The position numbers and the translations under genes are program-made. A stretch of 64,000 bases of DNA. Source: Actinomycetes bacterium (GTDB lineage Bacteria > Actinomycetota > Acidimicrobiia > Acidimicrobiales > Microtrichaceae). The notes beneath the pieces were generated by a model. It had not been told where the DNA came from. It saw only the letters and a program-made list of their open reading frames with translations, and ran no database searches. Within the stretch, counting starts at the first letter, position 1. Each line of letters begins with the position of its first letter. The DNA lies in NCBI GenBank assembly GCA_024222295.1, contig JAAEPF010000017.1:124001-188000 (forward strand). The letters run 5' to 3'. Shown piece after piece: positions 1 through 7,927 of the stretch.

Positions 1-324
1 GGCTACTTCCTCGCGGGTGGCGCCACCGGTGTCCACCTCGACTGTTGCTAGCGCGTAGCCGGTCGCTGCTTCGAACGGCTCCGGATTGCCTTGCGGCCGG
101 CTGTCGGTGGACCGCGAAATGACGGCCGTCACGCCCAGGACGAGTGCGGCCAGCACGACCATCACCACGACCATGTGGAACCCGCGGCTGCGGTCGGCCC
201 TCTGGCGTCCCTGCAGGCCTACTTCGCTCGGGTGTCTCCAGGTCCGGTGTCCCGCAGCGGGCGGTGCGGCAAGCGCGTCCTGATCGTCTGACCCGTCCGG
301 CTGGACACGACCATCTCCTTCCAT
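1..324 (-). CDS. HtrA-like serine protease/PDZ protein, N-terminal part (runs off the window)
   Basis: The reading frame stays open from an ATG at 324 down to base 1 (108 codons), so only the N-terminus is present. It shows a short acidic cytoplasmic segment, a TWRHPSEVG motif at residues 29-37, a basic stretch, then one membrane segment at about residues 50-70 (MVVVMVVLAALVLGVTAV) leading outward. The (T)W.HPSE motif before a single anchor is typical of actinobacterial membrane-anchored trypsin/PDZ proteins, so a periplasmic HtrA-like domain is expected to follow; that domain lies outside the window and the family call is inference. It is divergent from moaE, with about 130 bases between the two starts. 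Confidence 0.55.
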   Translation of the reverse strand, partial: MEGDGRVQPDGSDDQDALAAPPAAGHRTWRHPSEVGLQGRQRADRSRGFHMVVVMVVLAALVLGVTAVISRSTDSRPQGNPEPFEAATGYALATVEVDTGGATREEVA

Positions 325-449
325 GGAACAGAAGATACTGACGTTTGCGCGGTGCTGGATCGCGGCCAGCGGGCCCTGCGGGCGATCGTCTGGCAGGGTG
401 TCGTCACGAATCTGTCACCGTTCGTCTGTCCGCGGACGTTCCTCTTACC

Positions 450-455
450 TACGAT
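450..455 (+). promoter_or_regulatory. -10 hexamer TACGAT of a probable leaderless moaE promoter
   Basis: TACGAT ends seven bases before the GTG at 463, which places the expected transcription start on or next to that codon. The hexamer overlaps the alternative ATG at 454, which argues against that ATG. No clear -35 box is seen. Confidence 0.45.
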
Positions 456-462
456 GGTGCCT

Positions 463-963
463 GTGACCGCCGAGCTGGCCCCGCCCCCGGGCAACGAGTG
501 GATCGGGCTTTGCCCCCAGGAGCTGGATCCGTCGGCCGCGCACGAATGGCTGGTGCGGCCGGACTGCGGTGCCGTCGTCGTCTTCACGGGCAACGTCCGC
601 GACCATGCAGGCGAGCGCAGTGGCGTCGAGCTGCTCACCTACGAGGCCTGGGAAACCGAGGCGGGGGCGCGCCTCGAAGCGGTTGCTGCCGAGCTGCGCC
701 GGCGCTGGCCGGAAGCAGGCCGCGTGGCGCTGCTGCACCGAACCGGCGACGTTGCGCTGAGCCGACCCGCAGTGGTCGTGGGTGTGTCCGCCCCCCACAG
801 GGCAGCAGCGTTCGAGGCAGCTCGCTTCGGCATAGACGCCGTCAAGGCTGCGGTGCCGATCTGGAAGCGAGAGCGCTGGGCGGGCGGCGAGGACTGGGGC
901 CTCGACGGCGCGGAACTGGTCGACCCCGCACAGGTTGTCTCGGCCACGGGCAGGGCAGTCTGA
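463..963 (+). CDS. moaE: Molybdopterin synthase catalytic subunit MoaE
   Basis: MoaE is the large subunit of molybdopterin synthase, which moves sulfur from thiocarboxylated MoaD onto precursor Z in molybdenum-cofactor synthesis. The family signatures are present in order: GAVVVFTGNVRD near the N-terminus, LTYEAWETEA, HRTGDVALSRPAVVVGVSAP, HRAAAFEAARFGID and the active-site KAAVPIWKRE. The length of about 166 residues fits the family. The GTG at 463 is chosen because a -10-like TACGAT sits seven bases upstream; ATG at 454 and a longer form from 352 are possible. Its stop overlaps the next start (TGATG). No moaD or other moa gene is next to it, so the partner is encoded elsewhere. Confidence 0.9.
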   Translation: MTAELAPPPGNEWIGLCPQELDPSAAHEWLVRPDCGAVVVFTGNVRDHAGERSGVELLTYEAWETEAGARLEAVAAELRRRWPEAGRVALLHRTGDVALSRPAVVVGVSAPHRAAAFEAARFGIDAVKAAVPIWKRERWAGGEDWGLDGAELVDPAQVVSATGRAV

Positions 964-1148
964 TGCCGGCTCTCGTGTTCCTTGCTCTTGCGGTGTCCGT
1001 GAGCGTGATCGGCACACTCATCCTGTGGGCACGGCACCGCCAGCCCGACACACCCGATGCGTCGATCGAGGAGTTCCGCTCGAAGATGGCAGCCCTCGGC
1101 GACGAGGACCCATCACAGGGCCGCGGCGTCGGCAGGCCGGGAGTCTGA
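963..1148 (+). CDS. Small single-pass membrane protein of unknown function
   Basis: A 61-residue protein whose ATG overlaps the moaE stop (TGATG), so it is probably translated by coupling. Residues 2-23 form one hydrophobic segment (PALVFLALAVSVSVIGTLIL) followed by a basic WARHR stop-transfer and a polar cytoplasmic tail. It recalls other small actinobacterial membrane proteins encoded between enzyme genes, but I recognise no family. Its stop lies just ahead of the mreB start and its last codons carry the GGGAG used as ribosome binding site for mreB. Tight packing with both neighbours is the main evidence that it is real. Confidence 0.6.
   Translation: MPALVFLALAVSVSVIGTLILWARHRQPDTPDASIEEFRSKMAALGDEDPSQGRGVGRPGV
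1139..1143 (+). promoter_or_regulatory. Ribosome binding site GGGAG that supports a CTG start for mreB
   Basis: GGGAG lies seven bases before the CTG at 1151, ideal Shine-Dalgarno spacing. No ATG, GTG or TTG occurs in this frame between 1025 and the conserved N-terminus of MreB, so this site decides the start. Confidence 0.55.
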
Positions 1149-1150
1149 CC

Positions 1151-2155
1151 CTGGCCCGCGACCTGGCGATCGACCTCGGTACGGCCAACACGTTGGTATA
1201 CGCGCGGGGCGAGGGCATTGTGCTCAACGAGCCCTCGGTGATCGCCCTCAACGACCGTTCGGGCACGGTGCTGGAGTTCGGCCGCGACGCCTGGAAGATG
1301 ATCGGCCGCACCCCGAGCTACATCGTGGCGGTACGCCCGTTGCGCGGCGGGGCGATCACCGATTTCGAGGTCACCCAGGAGATGATCCGCATCATCCTCA
1401 AGGAGGTGGGGGTCAACCGCCGCAACCGCCCTCGTGTGGTCATCTGCGTGCCCTCGGCGATCACGGCGGTGGAGAAGCGAGCCGTGACCGAGGCGGCCCG
1501 CAAGGCAGGTGCCGTCGAGGCACAACTGATCGACCAGCCGATGGCGGCGGCGATCGGTGCCGGGCTCCCGATCAACGAACCGCTGGCAAACATGGTCGTC
1601 GACATCGGCGGCGGCACGTCGGAGACGGCGCTCATCTCCCTGGGTGGGGTCGTGGCGCTCGAGGCGGTGCGCGTGGGGTCGTTCGACATCGACGCGGCGA
1701 TCATCCACTACATCCGTCGCGAGTACGGCATTGCGATCGGCGAGCAGACAGCCGAGGAGATCAAGATCCTCGTTGGTTCCGCCCATGAGACGCCCGACGA
1801 GGTGCGGGCCGAGGTGCGGGGCCGCGAGCTGATGTCGGGCCTCCCCAAGAACGTCATCCTGTCTGCCCCGGAGGTGCGCGAGGCGATCGCGGATCCGGTC
1901 AACGCAATCGTCGATTCGGTGCTCTCGTGTGTCGCCGAGGCTCCCCCGGAGTTGGCCCAGGACCTGATCGAACAGGGCATCAACCTCGTCGGTGGCGGGT
2001 CGCTCCTCAAGGGTCTCGACCTTCGGCTGTCACGCGAGACCGAGGTGCCGGTACGGCTGGTGCGCCAGCCGCTCGAGGCCGTGGTGCTGGGTGCAGGCCG
2101 GATGGTCGAGAACTACGAAGAGCTGGCCGACATGTTCATGGCCAGCGGACGCTGA
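1151..2155 (+). CDS. mreB: Rod-shape determining protein MreB/Mrl family (CTG start)
   Basis: A bacterial actin that polymerises under the membrane and guides cell-wall synthesis. Starting at CTG 1151 gives 334 residues beginning MARDLAIDLGTANTLVYA, which matches the standard MreB N-terminus without any overhang; the family is normally 330-350 long. The phosphate-binding loops DLGTANTLVY and VVDIGGGTSE, the LIDQPMAAAIGAGLPI stretch and the adenosine motif GINLVGGGSLLKGLD are all present. Canonical starts in frame occur only far upstream inside moaE and the small membrane-protein gene (GTG 1025, TTG 935). It follows those two genes in one tight unit; no mreC or mreD follows. Confidence 0.9.
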   Translation: MARDLAIDLGTANTLVYARGEGIVLNEPSVIALNDRSGTVLEFGRDAWKMIGRTPSYIVAVRPLRGGAITDFEVTQEMIRIILKEVGVNRRNRPRVVICVPSAITAVEKRAVTEAARKAGAVEAQLIDQPMAAAIGAGLPINEPLANMVVDIGGGTSETALISLGGVVALEAVRVGSFDIDAAIIHYIRREYGIAIGEQTAEEIKILVGSAHETPDEVRAEVRGRELMSGLPKNVILSAPEVREAIADPVNAIVDSVLSCVAEAPPELAQDLIEQGINLVGGGSLLKGLDLRLSRETEVPVRLVRQPLEAVVLGAGRMVENYEELADMFMASGR

Positions 2156-2227
2156 GCCGAAGCCGTCCCCGTATTCGTCCACAACACCGCGGAGCACGGT
2201 TAGTGTTGCCCGTCACAGCTGCCTCAC

Positions 2228-2243
2228 GTCGCCGCAAGGCGAC
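2228..2243 (+). other. GNRA-type hairpin in the leader of the branched-chain amino-acid operon
   Basis: GTCGCC-GCAA-GGCGAC forms a perfect six-pair stem with a GCAA tetraloop 32 bases before the first ABC gene. A TAGTGT at about 2203 could be the -10 box of the operon, which would put the hairpin in the 5' leader. A role in regulation or mRNA stability is only a guess. Confidence 0.35.
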
Positions 2244-2275
2244 CCAACCAACAGCGGCCCGGGAGCCCACCAATC

Positions 2276-3037
2276 GTGTCCTTGCTCGAGATCGACGACA
2301 TCGGCGTCCGCTTCGGCGGTGTCAACGCGCTCGATGGCCTCAGCTTCGGAATCGAAGGCGGGCAGATCGCGGCGCTGATCGGCCCGAACGGGGCCGGCAA
2401 GACAACGTTGTTCAACGTCGTGTCGCGCATCTACCAGCCGACGCAAGGCACGGTGCGCTTCGAGGGGTCGGACCTGCTGGAGGTGCCGGCGCACCGGATC
2501 AGCGACCTGGGTGTCGGGCGGACCTTCCAGAACCTGGCACTCGTGCCGGGCCTGAGCGTGCTCGAGAACGTCATGGTCGGAGCGCACGCACGCAGTACCG
2601 GCGGATTCTGGTCGTCCGCGCTGCGGGTCACCCAGATGGCCGAGGAACGTCGCGTGGCCGATCGAGCCGAGTCGATCCTCGAACGCCTCGACCTGCACCA
2701 TCTGTCGTCGCGCCCCTGCGATGGCCTGCCCTTCGGCACGCTCAAGAGGATCGAGTTCGCGAGGGCCCTGGCCGGTGAGCCGAAGCTTCTCATGCTGGAC
2801 GAACCCGCATCCGGGCTCACCCACGGTGAGGTCGACGAGTTGGCAGCGCTCATCCAGCAGATCCGTACCGAGTTCGCCCTCACGGTGCTGCTCGTGGAGC
2901 ACCACATGTCGATGGTGATGGCGATCTCGGAGAACATCGTGGTGATGGACCTCGGCCGCAAGATCGCCGAGGGCACCCCCGACGTGGTCCGCAATGACCC
3001 GAAGGTGATCTCCGCCTACCTGGGAGCAGCCGAATGA
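2276..3037 (+). CDS. livG: Branched-chain amino-acid ABC transporter ATP-binding protein LivG-like
   Basis: One of two ATPases that power a branched-chain amino-acid (HAAT family) importer at the inner face of the membrane. The 253-residue protein has Walker A GPNGAGKTTLFN at about residue 40, the long insertion typical of LivG after it, and Walker B LLMLDEPASGL followed by the switch histidine in LLVEHHMSMVM. The usual LSGGQ signature is replaced by LPFGTLKRIEFARAL, close to the LPYGxQR form of LivG proteins. GTG is the start. It opens a five-gene operon and overlaps livF by four bases (ATGA). Confidence 0.9.
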   Translation: MSLLEIDDIGVRFGGVNALDGLSFGIEGGQIAALIGPNGAGKTTLFNVVSRIYQPTQGTVRFEGSDLLEVPAHRISDLGVGRTFQNLALVPGLSVLENVMVGAHARSTGGFWSSALRVTQMAEERRVADRAESILERLDLHHLSSRPCDGLPFGTLKRIEFARALAGEPKLLMLDEPASGLTHGEVDELAALIQQIRTEFALTVLLVEHHMSMVMAISENIVVMDLGRKIAEGTPDVVRNDPKVISAYLGAAE

Positions 3038-3741
3038 GCCTTCTCAGTGTGTCGGGCCTCAGAGCCGGCTACGGGATCGTGGAGGTCCTCTTCGGCATCG
3101 ACCTTGAGGTCGACGAAGGCGAACTGGTGGTGGTGCTCGGTGCCAATGGTGCCGGCAAGACGACCACGCTGCGGGCGATCTGCGGGATGATCCCGTCCAC
3201 CGGCTCGATCCAGTTCGACGGCCAGGACATCCGCGGCAAGCGCACCGACCGGATCCTGGCGGCGGGTGTCGCCCACGTACCCCAGGGCCGCGGCACGATC
3301 ACGGCGCTGACGGTGGAGGACAACCTGCGCCTTGGCGCCTATCAGCGCTCGGGGCCCGAGGTCGACGAAGACCTGGCGATGTGGCTGGAGGCGTTTCCCC
3401 GACTCGGCGAGCGACGCACCCAGCAGGCAGGTTCGATGTCGGGCGGTGAGCAGCAGATGCTGGCGATCGCCCGGGCCTTCATGAGCCGCCCTCGCCTGCT
3501 GCTGCTCGACGAGCCGTCACTCGGGTTGGCGCCCCTCGTGACCCGCGAGGTGTTCGATCGCCTGCGCGATGTCACCCGCGACACCGGCACCGCAGTGCTG
3601 TTGGTCGAGCAGAACGCGAACCTGGCGCTCGACTTTGCCGGCCGCGCCTACGTGCTGGAGGCGGGGGGCATCGTGGCTTCCGGGCCGGCCGAGCAGCTGC
3701 AGCACGACGAGACCATCCAGAAGGCGTACCTGGGCCTGTGA
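3034..3741 (+). CDS. livF: Branched-chain amino-acid ABC transporter ATP-binding protein LivF-like
   Basis: Second ATPase of the importer. At 235 residues it is the standard LivF length. Walker A is GANGAGKTTTLRAI, the signature is MSGGEQQMLAIARAF, Walker B is LLLLDEPSLGL and the H-loop region reads LLVEQNANLAL, with glutamine at the usual LivF position. The ATG start overlaps the livG stop (ATGA), indicating coupled translation and a heterodimeric ATPase pair with livG. Confidence 0.92.
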   Translation: MSLLSVSGLRAGYGIVEVLFGIDLEVDEGELVVVLGANGAGKTTTLRAICGMIPSTGSIQFDGQDIRGKRTDRILAAGVAHVPQGRGTITALTVEDNLRLGAYQRSGPEVDEDLAMWLEAFPRLGERRTQQAGSMSGGEQQMLAIARAFMSRPRLLLLDEPSLGLAPLVTREVFDRLRDVTRDTGTAVLLVEQNANLALDFAGRAYVLEAGGIVASGPAEQLQHDETIQKAYLGL

Positions 3742-3776
3742 CCCCCGCGACCGAACCCCCGTCCCGCATCAGCGGC

Positions 3777-3792
3777 ACCCACCGGTGTGGGT
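3777..3792 (+). other. Hairpin between livF and livH
   Basis: ACCCAC-CGGT-GTGGGT makes a six-pair stem in the only real gap (100 bases) inside the operon. No T-run follows, so it is more likely an mRNA processing or stability element, or chance, than a terminator. Confidence 0.3.
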
Positions 3793-3841
3793 TTACCCGA
3801 GGTCAGGTCGCGGCCGGTGTGCCGCGGCGGAGGGTATCAGC

Positions 3842-4726
3842 ATGAGCAACTTCATCCAGATCGTCCTCGTGGGGCTCGCTGACGGCGCTGTCTATGCGAT
3901 GTTGGGCCTCGGCCTGGTGATCATCTTCCGCTCCACAGGCCTGCTGAACTTCGCGCAGGGTGAGCTGGCCATGTTCTCCACCTTCATCGTGTGGACCATC
4001 TGGAACGCAGGAGTCCCGATGTGGCTGGCCGTTCTGGGCGGCATGCTCGGCGGGTTCCTGATCGGGGTGATCCTCCACGGCGTCGCGGTCGCGCCGCTAG
4101 GAGACCCGCACCAGAACCCGCTCGCGGTGGTGATCGTGACCATCGGCTTGTTCCTCGCGATCAACGGTGCCGCCCAGCTCATCTGGGGCACCGTCGACAA
4201 GCGACTGGACCCGCTTTTCGGGGACGGTCAGATCACCATCGGCGATGTCGCGATCCAGTACCAGAAGATCGGCATCTGGCTGGTGCTGGCGGCGCTGGTG
4301 GCAGGGTTCTCCGTGCTGTTCCAGCGCACCAAGGTGGGCCTCGGGATGCGGGCGGTGGCCTCCAACTCCGAATCGGCCGGCCTCTGCGGCGTGCCCGTGC
4401 CACGGATCCTCATGCTGGGCTGGGGTCTGGCAGCCGCCGTGGGCACCCTTGCCGGCGTCCTCACCGCCGACCGGGCCGGCGTCGGCACCAACCTGATGCA
4501 GCTCGTGCTGATCTTCGCCTTCGCTGCGATCACTCTGGGTGGATTCGACTCCATTGCGGGTGCCGTGGTCGGCGGACTCCTGGTCGGGGTCCTCTCTGCT
4601 GTGGTGCCCGCCTATGTGTCGGCGTTCGAGAAGATGCCCCTTGCGCCGGCCTTCGTGCTCATCCTCGCCGTGCTGCTGTTCCGGCCTGAGGGATTGTTCG
4701 GGTCCAAGCAGGTGCAGCGCGTATGA
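3842..4726 (+). CDS. livH: Branched-chain amino-acid ABC transporter permease LivH-like
   Basis: Integral membrane subunit of the importer, 294 residues, almost entirely hydrophobic with about eight membrane segments. The N-terminus MSNFIQIVLVGLADGAVYAM and the following GLVIIFRSTGLLNFAQGELA are hallmark LivH sequences, as is FDSIAGAVVGGLLVGVLS near the C-terminus. The ATG at 3842 is chosen because GGAGGG lies eight bases upstream and the preceding frame has no membrane character. The stop overlaps livM (ATGA). Confidence 0.92.
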   Translation: MSNFIQIVLVGLADGAVYAMLGLGLVIIFRSTGLLNFAQGELAMFSTFIVWTIWNAGVPMWLAVLGGMLGGFLIGVILHGVAVAPLGDPHQNPLAVVIVTIGLFLAINGAAQLIWGTVDKRLDPLFGDGQITIGDVAIQYQKIGIWLVLAALVAGFSVLFQRTKVGLGMRAVASNSESAGLCGVPVPRILMLGWGLAAAVGTLAGVLTADRAGVGTNLMQLVLIFAFAAITLGGFDSIAGAVVGGLLVGVLSAVVPAYVSAFEKMPLAPAFVLILAVLLFRPEGLFGSKQVQRV

Positions 4727-5799
4727 AGTCCAACGCGCCCCCATGGCTCCGTTGGGGCTGCCTCGGCGTTCTGTTGGTCGTACTGCTGCTCCTGCCCATG
4801 CAATTCAGTGCGTTCAGGGTGGAGCAGTTCATCGGCTGGATGACCATCGCTGTTGCGGCGGCCGGTCTGAACCTGCTCACCGGCTACAACGGCCAGATCT
4901 CGGTGGGTCACGGTGCCCTCTACGGTCTCGGCGCCTACGCATCCGCATTGCTCGTGGTGGAGAGCTCCTGGCCGTTGCTGTTGACCATTCCGGCTGCCGC
5001 TGTCGTCTGCTTCGTGGCCGGCGTCGTCATCGGCCTGCCGGCACTGCGGATCCGTGGTTTCTACCTGGCGCTGGTGACCCTGTCGGTCGCAGTGCTGTTC
5101 CCGCAGATCATCGAGCAGTTCTCCAGCCTCACCGGCGGCCGCAGCGGCCTGCGAATGGTGGTGCCCCAGGAAGGTTGCCCGAGGGGCCGCCCGGAATGTC
5201 CCGTGAAGTGGGAGGCCCCGGTCGACGGCCTGGAGCCCGACCAGTGGAAGTACTACATCTTCCTGACGGTCACGATCATCGTGTTCGTGGTGCTGTCCAA
5301 CCTCGTGCGCTCCCGGGTCGGCCGCAGCCTCGTCGCCATCCGTGACAACGAGACTGCCGCCGCGGTGTCCGGTATCAACGTGTCTCGTACCAAGATCATC
5401 ACCTTCGGAGTGTCGGCGGCGGTCGCCGGCGTCGGCGGGGCGATGTTCGCCCTCAACGAGGGCCAGGTGAACCCGAGTTCGTTCACCCTGCTGGTGTCGA
5501 TCTACCTGCTGGTGGCCGTGGTCGTGGGTGGACCGGCCACGGTCATGGGTCCGGTGGTCGGTGCAATCATCTACGGGCTGTTCAACGATGTGATCGGCCC
5601 CGCCCTGCCAGGTCGGTTCGAGAACGCGGCGCCGGTGATCCTCGGTGTGCTTCTCGTGATTCAGATGCTGATCGCGCCCAACGGCGTCGTGGGCCAGTTC
5701 AAGGATCTGATGGGCCACATTCAGGCTCGTCATGCAGGGGGTGCCCCGGAGGGGCAGACTGTCGGTAGTTCGGAAAATCAGGAGGAATCTGAGACATGA
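4723..5799 (+). CDS. livM: Branched-chain amino-acid ABC transporter permease LivM-like
   Basis: Second permease subunit, 358 residues, with about nine membrane segments. Family motifs are GLNLLTGYNGQISVGHGALY, IGLPALRIRGFYLALVTLS and, in the large cytoplasmic loop, SRVGRSLVAIRDNETAAAVSGI, the coupling loop that contacts the ATPases. An insertion with two cysteines at about residues 147-165 (QEGCPRGRPECPVKW) in the loop before the fifth or sixth segment is not typical and could form an extracytoplasmic disulfide. Overlaps both neighbours by four bases. Confidence 0.9.
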   Translation: MKSNAPPWLRWGCLGVLLVVLLLLPMQFSAFRVEQFIGWMTIAVAAAGLNLLTGYNGQISVGHGALYGLGAYASALLVVESSWPLLLTIPAAAVVCFVAGVVIGLPALRIRGFYLALVTLSVAVLFPQIIEQFSSLTGGRSGLRMVVPQEGCPRGRPECPVKWEAPVDGLEPDQWKYYIFLTVTIIVFVVLSNLVRSRVGRSLVAIRDNETAAAVSGINVSRTKIITFGVSAAVAGVGGAMFALNEGQVNPSSFTLLVSIYLLVAVVVGGPATVMGPVVGAIIYGLFNDVIGPALPGRFENAAPVILGVLLVIQMLIAPNGVVGQFKDLMGHIQARHAGGAPEGQTVGSSENQEESET

Positions 5800-7178
5800 G
5801 TGCAAAGTGGAAGCAACTGGCCGCCCTGTTCCTGGCCGTGGTGCTGGTAGCAGCGGCATGCGGCCGCGATGACGACTCCGGATCCTCATCTGACGATTCC
5901 GGTTCCTCCTCGGAGGACTCCGGGGACTCCGACAGCGGCTCGGAAACCGCCGGTGCGTTCATCGATCCGTCGATCGACTGCGCCGACTACCAGCCCACCG
6001 AGGGCATCGAGGGTGACACGATCAAGATCGGCACCATCCGCCCGGCGACGGGCAACTTCGCCATCTACGACCAGGTGACCACGGGCCTCGAGGCATGGAC
6101 GAAGTCGGTCAACGACGCCGGCGGCGTCAAGGCCGGTGACGGCAACACCTACAAGATCGAGTTGGTCAAGGAAGACGACGCCTATGACCCGGCGAAGACC
6201 CCGAACCTCGCCAAGAAGCTGGTCGAGGAAGACGGTGTGTTCGCGATCGTGGGTGCCATCGGCACCGAGAACAACCTGGCGATCCGCGACTACCTCAACG
6301 ACAACTGCGTGCCGAACATCGCGCTGGCGACGGGTTCCACCAACTGGGGCGACGCTGACCAGTACCCCTGGTACATCTCGGGCCTGCCCTCCTATGCGCT
6401 CGAGGCAAACTTCTGGCTCGACTACATCGCCGAGACCAACCCGGAGGCCAAGATCGCCCTGCTGTACCAGGACGACGACTTCGGCCAGGCCTACAAGGGG
6501 GCGCTGGAGAAGGCGATCGAGCGGTCCAACAACGACGACGGAACCTCGATCGAGATCGTCGGTGAGCAGGGCTACAACCCGACTGCCGAGCCCACCACCG
6601 AGTCCAAGACGGTGCAGCTCGCAGGCAGTGGCGCGGACACCTTCATCGTCGGCATCGGCGGCACTCCGTGTCCCGCGACGCTGACCTTCATCCCCGAGAC
6701 CTGGACGCCGACGACATTCATCTCGGTCACCTGCGCCGGCAACACCGCCATGAGCATCGCCGGTGACTCCGCTGTCGGTGTCATCCAGGCCCAGGCCACG
6801 CTCGACCCGGCCGATCCGGCCGACGCCGACCAGCCCGCGGTCCAGGAGTTCCTCACCAAGGGTGCCGCCGCAGGCCTCGACGAGGGGCAGCTCAAGGGTG
6901 GCATCACGTCGATCGGCTGGGGCTTCGGCAACTTCTTCGGCATGGGTCTCGAGAACACCGAGAAGGTGGAGCGGGCGGAGATCATGAACTCCCTGTTCGC
7001 CTTGGACACCTCGGCATTCGGCCTGGTGCGGCCCGAGATCGAGGTCATCACCGACAACGCCGAGGATCCGTGGGCCCTCGAGGGCTTCCGGATCGCGCAG
7101 CGCAACGCCAACGGTGGTTGGGACGAGCTGTCACCGGTGAAGAACCGCAACGGCGAGTCCAATGAGCTCGCCGGCTGA
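5796..7178 (+). CDS. Substrate-binding lipoprotein of the branched-chain amino-acid ABC transporter
   Basis: A 460-residue type I periplasmic binding protein (Peripla_BP_6/LivK class) that captures substrate and delivers it to the LivHM permease. The signal peptide ends in VLVAAAC with lipid-modified Cys22, followed by a long Ser/Asp/Glu linker to about residue 50. The mature domain starts with IKIGTIRPATGNFAIYDQVT and contains ELVKEDDAYDPAKTPNLAKKL and ALLYQDDDFGQAYKGALEKA, matching the family. It is the last gene of the operon, coupled to livM by ATGA and closed by a strong terminator. The ligand cannot be read from sequence; such proteins may take amides or other small acids. Confidence 0.9.
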   Translation: MSAKWKQLAALFLAVVLVAAACGRDDDSGSSSDDSGSSSEDSGDSDSGSETAGAFIDPSIDCADYQPTEGIEGDTIKIGTIRPATGNFAIYDQVTTGLEAWTKSVNDAGGVKAGDGNTYKIELVKEDDAYDPAKTPNLAKKLVEEDGVFAIVGAIGTENNLAIRDYLNDNCVPNIALATGSTNWGDADQYPWYISGLPSYALEANFWLDYIAETNPEAKIALLYQDDDFGQAYKGALEKAIERSNNDDGTSIEIVGEQGYNPTAEPTTESKTVQLAGSGADTFIVGIGGTPCPATLTFIPETWTPTTFISVTCAGNTAMSIAGDSAVGVIQAQATLDPADPADADQPAVQEFLTKGAAAGLDEGQLKGGITSIGWGFGNFFGMGLENTEKVERAEIMNSLFALDTSAFGLVRPEIEVITDNAEDPWALEGFRIAQRNANGGWDELSPVKNRNGESNELAG

Positions 7179-7197
7179 CCGGTCACATTCCTGAATC

Positions 7198-7229
7198 GAA
7201 GAGGCCGGCCCTTCGGGGCCGGCCTCTTC
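7198..7229. terminator. Strong UUCG-loop terminator between convergent genes
   Basis: GAAGAGGCCGGCCC, loop TTCG, then its exact complement: a 14-pair perfect stem with the most stable tetraloop. It lies 20 bases after the ABC operon stop and 28 bases from the stop of the convergent HEAT gene, so it probably serves both directions. No T-run follows. Confidence 0.85.
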
Positions 7230-7256
7230 GCGTATGGGGATGCCTGGCTCGGTCGG

Positions 7257-7880
7257 TCAGGTCGCCTCGCCCCGCTCGATGCCCAGTAGGTCCTCTGCTG
7301 CCTGGCGCACCTGCAGGTCGCGGTCCGCCGTCAGGCGCTCGAGCATCGAGGAGACCTCTTCGCCGTCGAAGGCGGCGAGGGCCAACACCGCGCGACGTCG
7401 CACGGTGGCGCGGTCGGTGCACCCGTGCAGCACTGCATCCAGGCCGCGAGGGTCACCCAGTGAACCCAGGGCCGCCACGGCTGCCTCGCGGCACAACGAG
7501 TCGTCATGTGTCAGCGCCATCGCGGCCAGGGCGTCGATGACGTTGGTCGCTTCACTCGGAGGTGGCCGGGACTCACCGAGTGCAAACGCCGCGTTCTCTG
7601 CAACCCCGGGCTCATCGTCAAGCGCCTCCACGAGGGCAGTTGCCAGCGACGGCCGGCCCGCAGCCACCTTCGTGGCGCGTAGGCGCACGGCCACGTGGCC
7701 ATCGCGAAACGCGGCGCGGATCGTGTCGTCGCCGAGCGCGCCCATGCGGTCGAGGGAACCCAGCGCGGCCGCCCGCGCCCTCGGGTCCTGATCCTCGAGC
7801 CCGGAGCGCGCGACGGTCTCGTCGCCGGCGTGTCCGGCGACCACGATTGCATGCACCCTGTCGTGGTGGGTTCTGTTCAT
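7257..7880 (-). CDS. HEAT-repeat protein
   Basis: A soluble 207-residue all-helical protein built from about six HEAT/PBS-lyase-type repeats, seen as recurring patterns such as DPRARAAALGSLDRM, HVAVRLRATKVAA, SLCREAAVAALGSLGD and DLQVRQAAEDLLGIE. Such proteins act as scaffolds and binding platforms; some bind cyclic cofactors or partner enzymes, but no substrate can be named here. ATG at 7880 is taken as start, with GTG at 7886 as an alternative. It is divergent from the gene at 7928 and convergent with the ABC operon. Confidence 0.75.
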   Translation of the reverse strand: MNRTHHDRVHAIVVAGHAGDETVARSGLEDQDPRARAAALGSLDRMGALGDDTIRAAFRDGHVAVRLRATKVAAGRPSLATALVEALDDEPGVAENAAFALGESRPPPSEATNVIDALAAMALTHDDSLCREAAVAALGSLGDPRGLDAVLHGCTDRATVRRRAVLALAAFDGEEVSSMLERLTADRDLQVRQAAEDLLGIERGEAT

Positions 7881-7927
7881 CAGCACCTACACTGACCGGA
7901 CCGAAGCAGTCCAGGAGGACGGTTGCA

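Noticed and set aside
4612-5889. 425-codon minus-strand open frame opposite livM
   Set aside because: Mirror of a high-GC coding frame; His/Asp/Gly/Arg-rich composition, no family motif, while livM on the plus strand is fully convincing.
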